NCBI RefSeq assembly: GCF_000826545.1
Contig: NZ_CDME01000006.1
Span: 651,063 to 715,062 of the forward strand
Source: Kibdelosporangium sp. MJ126-NF4
GTDB taxonomy: Bacteria; Actinomycetota; Actinomycetes; Mycobacteriales; Pseudonocardiaceae
Direction: 5' to 3'
DNA: 64,000 nucleotides
In this document: one piece after another, positions 19,511 through 27,298 of the stretch
Layout: each line of letters opens with the position of its first letter
How positions within the stretch are numbered: the stretch's first letter is position 1
The notes under the pieces: generated by a model
Seen by the model: only the letters and a program-made list of their open reading frames with translations
Database searches by the model: none
What the model was told of the DNA's origin: nothing
Position numbers and translations under genes: made by a program

Positions 19511-19937
19511 GGGAATCCTTCTCCTGCACCGGGGCAGGCCAGTTGGCCAGCGCATCGCCGAACTCGGCCAGGACCGGTGCCAGCATCGCCTTGAGGTCCA
19601 CCTTGCCGGACATGCTGTCGGTGTGGGAAAACCCGGGCACGGTGGGGATCGCGGCCTCCGCCTCGGCCTTGGCCAGGCCCTCGGCTCGGGCCTTCTCGAT
19701 GGTCCTGGTGATCAGGTCGCCGAGCTCGGCAGGGGCCATGGTGCGGTAGGTCTTGGTCGGGAAACCGACCGAAGTCACCGCGCCCAGCCCATTGACGGTG
19801 ACCGAAACCGAGCGACTCGGCGCGGTCACGGTCACCGTCATTTCGGTCAGCTGCTTGCCGAGTGCGTCGGCCTTCGCCTGGTGCTCGGCGATTTCCGCTG
19901 CCACCGCACGAAGTTCGTCACCGCCGAAGCCGGTCAT
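19500..19937 (-). CDS. YbaB/EbfC-like protein in type VII locus
   Basis: 145 residues. The ATG at 19937 overlaps the stop of the upstream gene (TGATG) and has AAGGAGG nearby. The N-terminal helix (DELRAVAAEIAEHQAKADALGKQL), the central strands (VTVTAPSRSVSVTVNGLGAV) and the following helix match the YbaB/EbfC fold, known as nucleoid-associated DNA-binding proteins. Members of this fold are frequent in actinobacterial type VII loci, where their job is not established. The C-terminal 40 residues are a loose Pro-containing tail. Confidence 0.75.
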   Translation of the reverse strand: MTGFGGDELRAVAAEIAEHQAKADALGKQLTEMTVTVTAPSRSVSVTVNGLGAVTSVGFPTKTYRTMAPAELGDLITRTIEKARAEGLAKAEAEAAIPTVPGFSHTDSMSGKVDLKAMLAPVLAEFGDALANWPAPVQEKDSHGR

Positions 19938-21199
19938 CACTCCTCCTTGCCGAGCATCGCCGGGGTGGCGTCGCCCACGACGTCCCACGCGTCTTCTTCT
20001 CCGAGGCCCGGCTTGCGCTGCCGCTCGCCTCGATCAGGGGCGGCGCCCGCACCCATGGCGCCCGCGCCCATGAACGGCATACCGCCGCCTGCAACGCTGC
20101 CCGGGCCTCCTGCTCCGGCGGGGACGGCAGTCGTGCGGCCCACGACTTCGGCACCCGTGGGGCTCAGGTTGCTGCTCAGCCCGTTGCCGCCCCAGTGACC
20201 GCCGGTGGTCGACATCCCACTGCCACCGCTCTTGCCGAGCACGGTCGGGCCGTTCCCACCTTTGCCGCTGTTGCTGTACGCCTTGCTCGCGTCGTAGCCG
20301 GTCGCCTGGGTACTGGGGCCGGAGCCAGGTGGTGTGGTCAACCCGGGCATCATCGGCATGAACGGTGTTGCCCCTGACGGGGTGTGGCTGGGTGGAGAGG
20401 TCAGCGGCGGTGGTGTGAGCGACGGCGGTGAGGTCGGACTGTTCGGGGTCTTGGCCCAGTTCAGATCGGTCGACGGGTCGTACGGGGGCTTGCCGACCAC
20501 CGCGTCGGGCGCTTCGGTGCCACCACCGGAATCGCTGGCACTGTTGGCATCCGTGCCGCCGGGGCTGTCGCCGAGCGGTGAACCGCCGCCGTCGAGCCCC
20601 TGAGCATTGAGGTTCTTGACGTCTTCCTCGTCACCTTCGCCGTCCGGGGCGGCAGTGTTCTCGGAGACCTCGTTCTCGTCGGCAGCGGCATCATCCTCAG
20701 TGCCTTCGTCGTCCGACGCGGACTTGGCGCCGCCACCAGCCGTGAGCGCGCTGGCAGCGGTCTCGAACGCGCTGCTGACCTTTTCCAGGACCTCGGTCGC
20801 CAGTCCGTCGTACTTCGCGTGGATCGCGGCGATCAGCGCGGCGGCGTTGACGGCATCCGGTGGGACAGCCGCGATCTCGGCGTTCATCAGGCCCAGCAGT
20901 CGGGTGATCTCACTCTTGCCCCACTTCAGCATCGCCGCCGCGTCCCGCAGCGGCGGCGGATACTGAGCGGTCTGCTCGCTGTCGGTGGCCAACTGCGTCC
21001 GCCTGGCCGCAGCCGCGTTCTGAAAGGCGTTGTGCGCCTTGCCCTTCCAGTTGTCACGCAGACTGTCGGAGGTCTGCGCGAGACCGGCTCCGGCTTCGTC
21101 CAACGCTTCGGCGGCCAGCTGGAAGTTGTCCGCGGCTGTCGTCAGCGAACCGGGAACGCCTGCGGACAACATCGTGTTCACTTGTTCGATGGTGGGCAT
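19937..21199 (-). CDS. PPE-like/WXG-domain protein with Pro/Gly-rich C-terminus
   Basis: 420 residues. The first 150 form a helical WXG-type domain (DNWKGKAHNAF holds the WxG turn near residue 49). A long acidic and then Gly/Pro/Ser-rich disordered region follows, and the protein ends with EEDAWDVVGDATPAMLGKEE. RBS GAGGAG lies nine bases before ATG. It sits 18 bases after a second protein of the same layout and is likely a secreted substrate or structural component. The C-terminal motif W-x6-8-AMLG is shared with that neighbour. Confidence 0.8.
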   Translation of the reverse strand: MPTIEQVNTMLSAGVPGSLTTAADNFQLAAEALDEAGAGLAQTSDSLRDNWKGKAHNAFQNAAAARRTQLATDSEQTAQYPPPLRDAAAMLKWGKSEITRLLGLMNAEIAAVPPDAVNAAALIAAIHAKYDGLATEVLEKVSSAFETAASALTAGGGAKSASDDEGTEDDAAADENEVSENTAAPDGEGDEEDVKNLNAQGLDGGGSPLGDSPGGTDANSASDSGGGTEAPDAVVGKPPYDPSTDLNWAKTPNSPTSPPSLTPPPLTSPPSHTPSGATPFMPMMPGLTTPPGSGPSTQATGYDASKAYSNSGKGGNGPTVLGKSGGSGMSTTGGHWGGNGLSSNLSPTGAEVVGRTTAVPAGAGGPGSVAGGGMPFMGAGAMGAGAAPDRGERQRKPGLGEEDAWDVVGDATPAMLGKEE

Positions 21200-21217
21200 C
21201 TTTGCTCCTCAAAGACG

Positions 21218-22666
21218 TCAGTAGTGCTCGTCGTCGTTGTCAACGGCGCGGCCGAGCATCGCCGCCGAGGTCCCGGCGCCGGCGCCCCACACTTCCTCGT
21301 CCTCGGACAGCCAGGTGTGCCGTTCCCGTTCGTTGTTCTGTTGCCCCATCCCGGCTCCGGCACCGCCCGCGCCCGGTGGGTACATGCCGCCGCCCATGCC
21401 CTGCTGACCAGGACCGCCTGCGGCAGGACCGGGCTTCACCGGCATGGCACCGCCCGGCTCGCCCAGGCCCGGCGTGACCAGGCCCGGTGCGACCGAGCCC
21501 CGGCCGCCGGGGCCACCAGGCCCGCCGCCGATCCCGCTGCCGAGACCACCACCGGGGCCACTGCCGATACCGATGCCACCAGGACCTTTCGACCCGCCGC
21601 CGCCACCTCCCAGCGTCGTGGGCGACAGTTTGGTCGGCGTGGTCGTTGGCGATGTCAGCCTTGGCTCGTTCGGCTTCCATGACGTCAGCGGGCTGGTCGG
21701 CACAGGCATGAACGGGGGCGGTGGCGTCATCTTCGGCGGAGTGACGTCCGGCAACTTCGGTGGTGGACTGCCACCAGGGCCAGCACCCGGGCCACCTCCG
21801 CCGCCCGGATTGGCACTGTCGAGCCCGGTGCTCGGATCGATGCCACCCGGACCACCGCCAGCGCCACCTCCGGCACCTCCACCCGCGCCACCACCGGCAC
21901 CGCCGCCGCCCGTGTCCAGTGGGGGAGGTGGTGGCGCTCCGCCGCCGGCGCCACCACCAGCTTCATCCCCGCCCCCGGCACCACTGCCTCCGGCGCCAGC
22001 ACCTTCACCGCCGCCCCCAGCGCCACCAGCCGCGTCTGGGCCTGCGGCGTCATCAGCTTTCGGTGGCTTCTCGCCGTCCGGTGGTGTCGTGCCGTCCGGT
22101 GGCTTTTCGCCGTTCTTGTTCGGGTTCAACGTGTCCAGCACTTTTTGCAGGTTCGGATCGGTCGCCGCACCGGGGGGCTGCGCCGTGTTGACGGGCGCGG
22201 GCTGCGGCGTGAGGCCCGACTTGCTGCTGTCGTAGGCCCTGGCCAGTTCGGTCATCATCGGCCGGGCTTCGGAGAGGAAACCCTGTTCGTTGAACACGTT
22301 GCCTGCGGTGTACTGCGTGACCAGCGTGTTGTACTTCTCGTGGGTCCGGCGCAGTGCGTCACCGGCCTTGCCGATGCTCAGCCCCCACTCCTGTGGGGCG
22401 TCCAACGCCTCGAGGAAGGCTTCGCCGTTCTTGACCGTCCGTCCGGCCACCTGCTCGAAAGTCTTGGCGGCCTGGCCTTTCCAGTCCGACCGGGTGTCGG
22501 TCACCAGCGTCTTCAGGGTGGCGAGCTGAGTCGCCAGCTCGTCACGAGCGGTCTTGACCCGGTTGGCATCCGCCCACAACGTGTCCGGGCTGCCCGCCTG
22601 CAACGCCTGAGCGATCTGCTGCACTGAGTAGGAACTGAAGTCCCCGCTGTCATTCACGCCCGGCAC
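21218..22666 (-). CDS. PPE-like/WXG-domain protein with Gly/Pro-rich C-terminus
   Basis: 482 residues. The GTG start at 22666 has GGAGGTG eight bases upstream. The helical N-terminal domain of about 165 residues carries the WxG turn in TRSDWKGQAAKTF. The centre is extreme low-complexity Gly/Pro sequence. The tail SEDEEVWGAGAGTSAAMLGR parallels the tail of the downstream neighbour. No signal peptide is present, consistent with export by the type VII system. It belongs to the same operon as the flanking genes, with gaps of 40 and 18 bases. Confidence 0.8.
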   Translation of the reverse strand: MPGVNDSGDFSSYSVQQIAQALQAGSPDTLWADANRVKTARDELATQLATLKTLVTDTRSDWKGQAAKTFEQVAGRTVKNGEAFLEALDAPQEWGLSIGKAGDALRRTHEKYNTLVTQYTAGNVFNEQGFLSEARPMMTELARAYDSSKSGLTPQPAPVNTAQPPGAATDPNLQKVLDTLNPNKNGEKPPDGTTPPDGEKPPKADDAAGPDAAGGAGGGGEGAGAGGSGAGGGDEAGGGAGGGAPPPPPLDTGGGGAGGGAGGGAGGGAGGGPGGIDPSTGLDSANPGGGGGPGAGPGGSPPPKLPDVTPPKMTPPPPFMPVPTSPLTSWKPNEPRLTSPTTTPTKLSPTTLGGGGGGSKGPGGIGIGSGPGGGLGSGIGGGPGGPGGRGSVAPGLVTPGLGEPGGAMPVKPGPAAGGPGQQGMGGGMYPPGAGGAGAGMGQQNNERERHTWLSEDEEVWGAGAGTSAAMLGRAVDNDDEHY

Positions 22667-22706
22667 GGGGCCAACACCTCCACGTCGAGTTCATTGTGGT
22701 CCTGCC

Positions 22707-23177
22707 TCAGCCGCCCGGCGAATGACCGGCATCCACGTGCCGCTTGGGCGGATCCTTCTCCGTATTGGGCGGCTGGTTGAGTGGCGTCAACGGTGCCGCG
22801 TCGGCGCTGCCGCCACCGGGATCAGCGACCGGCTGCTTGGCCATCATCTGGTCGACCTTCACCGCGAGCTCGTTGATGGCATCCGACTTCCGGACGTTGT
22901 CCTTCTCCACGACCGCCAGTTCCCGCGAAGCTTTGGTGACCGCCATACCGATCTGCTGGACTGCCCGGCTCAGGTTCTCCAGGTTGCTCGCCAGCTTGCC
23001 CATCTCGGTCCGGACGTAGGTCGCGTACTCCCTGGCGGCAGGGAAATCGCCCGCCCTGAGCTGCAACTGGCGGAGCATGCCCTTGCCGCCGCTGAAGTCC
23101 GTCGACGAGGCGATCTTCTTGCCGTTGGCTTCCAGCCTGGTGGCGTTGAAGCTCGTTTCCTCGTTGTCGTCAGGCAT
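22707..23177 (-). CDS. small coiled-coil type VII locus protein with GxFPAA motif
   Basis: 156 residues. The ATG at 23177 overlaps the stop of the preceding gene by eight bases. A helical core of about 100 residues (AGDFPAAREYATYVRTEM, then heptad-like stretches) is followed by a Pro-rich tail. It shares the G(N/D)FPAA motif and the following helix with the gene just upstream, so the two look like paralogous partners, as is usual for WXG100-type heterodimers. The WxG turn is absent. It is not recognised as a named Esp protein. Confidence 0.7.
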   Translation of the reverse strand: MPDDNEETSFNATRLEANGKKIASSTDFSGGKGMLRQLQLRAGDFPAAREYATYVRTEMGKLASNLENLSRAVQQIGMAVTKASRELAVVEKDNVRKSDAINELAVKVDQMMAKQPVADPGGGSADAAPLTPLNQPPNTEKDPPKRHVDAGHSPGG

Positions 23178-23496
23178 TCGGGTTCTGCCAGTCGATGGTG
23201 TCGACCGTTGCCGCGTTCGCCCCATCCTGGTTCTTGATTCCCTTGTACGCCGTCACGACCTTGCCGCCCATCACGCGCAACGCGGTGGCGTCGGCGGACA
23301 GCTTCTGCACGGTGGACTGCGCGCACTGCTGCACAGCGGACTTCAACCGCTGCGCGGCCGGGAAGTTGCCTGGCTGGACCTGAATGGAGTTGACCACGCC
23401 GTGTGCGGCGACCAGTCCCTGGTCCAGTCCGGCGATGGCCTCACCGAGCCCGGGGACGTTCTCGTTGACGGAGGTGACGTCCGACTCTGCCTGCAT
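23170..23496 (-). CDS. small helical type VII locus protein with GxFPAA motif
   Basis: 108 residues. ATG at 23496 has GGAGG seven bases upstream. The protein is helical with the motif QPGNFPAAQRLKSAVQQ in the middle, matching GDFPAA in the next gene. Size and helix layout fit a WXG100-superfamily member without WxG. The eight-base overlap with the next gene suggests 1:1 synthesis of a pair. Confidence 0.7.
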   Translation of the reverse strand: MQAESDVTSVNENVPGLGEAIAGLDQGLVAAHGVVNSIQVQPGNFPAAQRLKSAVQQCAQSTVQKLSADATALRVMGGKVVTAYKGIKNQDGANAATVDTIDWQNPNA

Positions 23497-23539
23497 TGCT
23501 TCACCCTCCTTGCCTTGAGCCGGTCGAGGCCACGGTCGG

Positions 23540-23830
23540 CTACTTGTAGACGTCCGCGCCGTTCATGTCGACTCCGGCCTGGGCGAGCACGCTGCGCGCC
23601 TTGGTGAGCGCGGCGTGCATCTGGTCGACGCCCTGGTTCCACTTCTGCTGCACCGGTGCGTACTGCCCCTCTGCCTTACCGCCGAAGCCGTCGCCGCTGA
23701 CGAGCTGGTTCACCGAGTTGGTGACCTGGCCGAGCGTGGTCTCGACGGTCCCGGCGTGAGTCGACAGCCTGCTGCCCACCCGTTCCATCTCCGGGTAGTT
23801 GTACGTGGTGGGTCCACCGCTGTTGGGCAT
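23540..23830 (-). CDS. WXG100 family protein (ESAT-6-like) with FGG turn
   Basis: 96 residues, the standard ESAT-6/CFP-10 size, predicted as a helical hairpin. The turn reads SGDGFGGKAEGQY, so Trp of WxG is replaced by Phe. The second helix (VQQKWNQGVDQMHAALTKARSVL) has the usual pattern of large residues every three to four positions. No clear YxxxD/E signal is present after the second helix; the protein ends GADVYK. It pairs with the gene 51 bases upstream. Likely a small secreted substrate of this system. Confidence 0.85.
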   Translation of the reverse strand: MPNSGGPTTYNYPEMERVGSRLSTHAGTVETTLGQVTNSVNQLVSGDGFGGKAEGQYAPVQQKWNQGVDQMHAALTKARSVLAQAGVDMNGADVYK

Positions 23831-23881
23831 GGTCCACAGCCTTCCTTCGCTGGTGAGCTGGATGGTCGGGGCGAGCTGGTC

Positions 23882-24217
23882 TCAGCCGCCGGAGTTGACG
23901 TTCGGCAGCATGCCGGTGACCTGATTGGCCGATCCGGCCGAAGCGGCCGACTGCTGCTGGATTCCCGTGCTGGTGTTCGTCAGCGCCTGCTGGATCTCGG
24001 CCAACGCCTGGGTGGCCTTGTTCAGACCGGCGTTCCACTCGATCATCGCGTTGTTGAACGCCATGTGGAAGTCACCGGAGCAGAGGCTGACGAGCTGTTG
24101 CATGTCGGCGGCAACCTGTTTGCCGGTGGTGCCGAGGGTGGACCCGCCTTCCTGAAGGATGGCGGTGTGCTTGGCCATCATGGCCGGATCGAGACGGGTG
24201 CGGTTCGGCGATGTCAT
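23882..24217 (-). CDS. WXG100 family protein (ESAT-6-like) with CSG turn
   Basis: 111 residues. ATG at 24217 has AAGGAGGG a few bases upstream; the in-frame upstream ATG has none. It is a helical hairpin with the turn LCSGDFHMAFNNAMIEW, where Cys takes the place of the WxG tryptophan. A Gly/Asn/Ser tail follows the second helix. It forms a probable heterodimer with the next gene. A 103-base gap to eccB upstream is the largest in this part of the string and may hold a promoter or processing site for abundant substrate production. Confidence 0.85.
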   Translation of the reverse strand: MTSPNRTRLDPAMMAKHTAILQEGGSTLGTTGKQVAADMQQLVSLCSGDFHMAFNNAMIEWNAGLNKATQALAEIQQALTNTSTGIQQQSAASAGSANQVTGMLPNVNSGG

Positions 24218-24320
24218 CCGAACCCTCCTTTCGGGGCAGGGACTTTCGTCGTTGCGGTGTTCATTCCATCGCCCCGACGGCGTTCGCACTCCGTCGTGGC
24301 GTTGGTTCTAGGGCTTCCCC

Positions 24321-25748
24321 TCACCGGCCGGGCCCCGGTTTCCCGGTGATCGGTTGGGTCTGCTGTGCCGCAACCGGATCCAGTGGGGGACCGGTGGGAA
24401 TCAGTGCCAGCAACAAGGTCGGCACCGCGACCGCGGAATCCGCCGACAGGCCGAGCGAACCGGCGACCTCGGGCGTGGGAACGGGGAACTTCACGTTGAG
24501 GTCCGTGATCAGGTACAGCGACCCGCCGGTCACGCCGGGCGCGGGCAACGCACGCGCCAGCAGTCCGCTGGACGGGCGCACCTTCACCGCGTCGGCCTCG
24601 CCGCCCACACCCCGGCCGTCGGCCTGCACCGCGTCGAACAGGCTTCGGTCGCCGAGTACCAACTGGGTCTCCGGTCCGGCGGCCGGGCCGATCTCGAAAC
24701 GCAGGCAGGGCAGCGGTCCGCCTTCTGTTGCCTGGTCGAGTTCGGGCGGTTTGGCCGGAAAACCGGCCGTCACCGAGGAGGTCTTCGAACGCGGGGCGGT
24801 GGCCAGTGCCGCCGACGACAACTGCCTCTCCACGACTTTCCCGTCCGGATAGGCCTTCTTGGTCTCCGCGTGTCCACGCAGCAGTGCGAGATCGGTACGG
24901 GACAAGGGGGAAAGCCCGTCGGCACGCATCACGTAGTACTCACGTTGGCCACTGCCCGGATTGTCTCCGGCGAACAGTTGCCCGGCCACGGTGGCGTTGC
25001 CGTCGACCGCCGGTCCGGGGGAACCGCGGTCGGCAACCGCGGGCGGAACCAGGTCCTGTCCCTTGGGAACGGAGCTGAGCCAGGCGCCGTCCACCACGAA
25101 GGGAGTCTGGCCAGCGTAGCCGAGCGAGCCGACCTGCGCCGGGTCGGTGAACGCGAACCGGCGGCCCCGCCACACCAGGTGTAACGCGTCTCCGGCCTTC
25201 ACCAGCAGTGCGTGTTGGTCGTCGATCGGGCGGACCACATGGCCCTCGCCGATGCCCAGCACGACCATCGCGCGGGCAATGCCCTTCGAGTCCACTCCGG
25301 ACGATGCGCAGACCATCCACGGGTCGTTTCCCGGAACCGGCAACGAGTCCGGCGCGCCGGGAATGCCGATCGGTGGTCCGTGCCGTACCCCAGCGAGTGA
25401 ACTGGCCGCCACTGTGCGAACGGTGCCGTTCTGCACCAGCAGTTTCGCGGACGCGAAGTTCTGCACCGGCCGCAACTCGCCGTCCAGGTAGAGGTACCGG
25501 GCGCCGGTGTCCTCCTCGACAATGATCGTGCCCGGCTCGCGCCACGACTTCTGTCCGCCCGGCGAGATCAGGCCGAACACCGCGAACCCGGCGATCAACA
25601 GCAGGCCGACCAGTATCCCGCCGACCAGCCCGAAGTTGCTGCGCCGGTTGGCTGTCTCCGGCGCGTCGGCGTTGGCCCGCTGCAGTGCGGAGACCGTCCT
25701 GCTGACCACGAAGAAGTGTGCCTGCAGCTGATCCTTTTTGGACTGCAC
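24321..25748 (-). CDS. eccB: type VII secretion protein EccB
   Basis: 475 residues. The GTG start at 25748 gives the conserved opening KKDQLQAHFFVVSR, a hallmark of EccB. A single membrane span lies at about 39-61 and a large periplasmic domain follows, consistent with the core-complex component known from ESX systems. Two cysteines in the periplasmic part (MVCASSG and LPCLRFE) could form the family disulfide. It lies seven bases after eccD and has a short RBS-like GAGG. The length is normal for the family. Confidence 0.95.
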   Translation of the reverse strand: MQSKKDQLQAHFFVVSRTVSALQRANADAPETANRRSNFGLVGGILVGLLLIAGFAVFGLISPGGQKSWREPGTIIVEEDTGARYLYLDGELRPVQNFASAKLLVQNGTVRTVAASSLAGVRHGPPIGIPGAPDSLPVPGNDPWMVCASSGVDSKGIARAMVVLGIGEGHVVRPIDDQHALLVKAGDALHLVWRGRRFAFTDPAQVGSLGYAGQTPFVVDGAWLSSVPKGQDLVPPAVADRGSPGPAVDGNATVAGQLFAGDNPGSGQREYYVMRADGLSPLSRTDLALLRGHAETKKAYPDGKVVERQLSSAALATAPRSKTSSVTAGFPAKPPELDQATEGGPLPCLRFEIGPAAGPETQLVLGDRSLFDAVQADGRGVGGEADAVKVRPSSGLLARALPAPGVTGGSLYLITDLNVKFPVPTPEVAGSLGLSADSAVAVPTLLLALIPTGPPLDPVAAQQTQPITGKPGPGR

Positions 25749-25755
25749 GGCGGCC

Positions 25756-27180
25756 TCAGCTCGCCCAGGCCCGGACGGCGGCGTAGACGTCGAGCACGGC
25801 AAGCATCAGGGGGACAGTGGCCAAGGCGCACAGCGGTTCGAGCAGGTCGGCGGCGCGGCCCCACAGCGGACGCAACCGCTTGCCGGGTATCAGCGCGGCA
25901 CCGGTCAGCAGTGCGGCGGTCACTCCCGCCAACAGCAGAGGCAGGCTGATTGTTCTGGTCAGCGGCGCCAGATTCGACGCCCAGTGCAGGGTCAGGGTGA
26001 CCAGCCCGGCCATCGCGGGGGTGACGAAGGCCGCTCGCTGCCACGCGCCGCCGAGATTGCGTATGCGCAGCAGCAGGAGCACGCACACGACAACGCACAA
26101 CGTGACCGAGGCCCAGCCGTCGCCGAGGCCCAGCACCACCAGGCAACCGGTGGCGGCCACGGCCAAGGCTGAACCGAAGGCGCTGTAGTACCGGTCGGCC
26201 GTCGCCGCTCGGTCGATCATGACCGTCGCCGGGATCGGCTCGATGTCGTCGCCGAGGTTCTCCGGCCCGGTCGGCAGCTGTGGCAGGGAAAGCCCGGCGA
26301 GCCGGAACGAGAGCATCGGCAGGAACGCGCCGATGATCAGCACCAGTACCAGGGTGATCGCGGTGGACTCGACCACGGTCAGCTCGGTCACCAGCTTGAT
26401 CGCCGAACCGGCGACACCAACCCCCAGCAGCAGGAGCAGCGGCACGAAGATCAGTGCCGCGTCGGCGACTCCAGTCAGCACCATCGCGACTGTGGTGGTG
26501 GCGGCCAGTACGGCACACGCCGCGTTCGGCATGGCGGAGCCCGGTGGCACATCCGCCAACTGGGGCAGCAACCAGCCCGCCAGCGCCGCGTAACTCGCGG
26601 CCCCCAGCCCGAGCATGGTCGCGACCACGGTGTCCCTGCCTGCCCGCGCCAGCACGGTCGCCAGCGCGATCAGCAGCACGGCGGCGGATCCCGCGGCGAT
26701 CGCGCGGCTGAGTTCCTGACCGGGCAGCAACAGACAGCCGAGGCCGGTGAGCAGGCTCACGGTCGCGGTCGCGCGCAGTGCCCAGCGGGTCATCCCGGGA
26801 CGCCAACGGTCGGCACGGCCGCGGATCTGGTCGGCGATGGCGTCGGCCTGGTCGTCGTAGTCCACGGTCGGCATCTCGTCGCCGCGTGCCCGCAGGAACA
26901 CCAGTTCGCCGTCCCGCAGGCCGAGTTCGGCCGGGGTGGAATCCTCGTCGAGCGGTGCGCCGCCCAGCCGTTGCAGCACCCAGCCGCCGTGCGCCAGCCC
27001 GGACTCGGCGAGGCCGGACTCGAGTCCGGCACCGTGGAGTCCAACACCGTCGAGTTGGCCGAGCAGGACCGGCATCAGCTCGGTCAGCGCCACCTGCGCG
27101 GGCAGTGCCACGTCGATCCGGGAATTCTGGCCGACCACCCTTACCCTGGCCAGCTCTTGTCTGGCATTGTTGAGGTCCAT
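25756..27180 (-). CDS. eccD: type VII secretion integral membrane protein EccD
   Basis: 474 residues. The N-terminal 90 residues are the ubiquitin-like cytoplasmic domain (RVRVVGQNSRIDVALP, then GLRDGELVFLRA), followed by about 11 membrane spans, which is the EccD layout of the central membrane channel. ATG at 27180 has AGGTGG nine bases upstream. It is the first gene of the long minus-strand string and diverges from eccC with 118 bases between, so one control region can set both arms of the system. Confidence 0.95.
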   Translation of the reverse strand: MDLNNARQELARVRVVGQNSRIDVALPAQVALTELMPVLLGQLDGVGLHGAGLESGLAESGLAHGGWVLQRLGGAPLDEDSTPAELGLRDGELVFLRARGDEMPTVDYDDQADAIADQIRGRADRWRPGMTRWALRATATVSLLTGLGCLLLPGQELSRAIAAGSAAVLLIALATVLARAGRDTVVATMLGLGAASYAALAGWLLPQLADVPPGSAMPNAACAVLAATTTVAMVLTGVADAALIFVPLLLLLGVGVAGSAIKLVTELTVVESTAITLVLVLIIGAFLPMLSFRLAGLSLPQLPTGPENLGDDIEPIPATVMIDRAATADRYYSAFGSALAVAATGCLVVLGLGDGWASVTLCVVVCVLLLLRIRNLGGAWQRAAFVTPAMAGLVTLTLHWASNLAPLTRTISLPLLLAGVTAALLTGAALIPGKRLRPLWGRAADLLEPLCALATVPLMLAVLDVYAAVRAWAS

Positions 27181-27298
27181 CAGGCCCGGCCACCTGGCAG
27201 GGATCCCTGGCGAGTAGCGATCACACGGCGGAAGCTAGTACCCCATCCGGCCCCGTCGGCTAACCGCAGGGAAACCCCCCACGCCAGGAGACCACCCC
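27181..27298. promoter_or_regulatory. divergent eccD/eccC control region
   Basis: 118 non-coding bases between the outward-facing starts of eccD and eccC. Both transcription units of the secretion locus must start here or read through from elsewhere. AGGTGG (eccD side) and AGGAGA (eccC side) are the ribosome binding sites. I could not assign -35/-10 elements with confidence. Confidence 0.6.
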
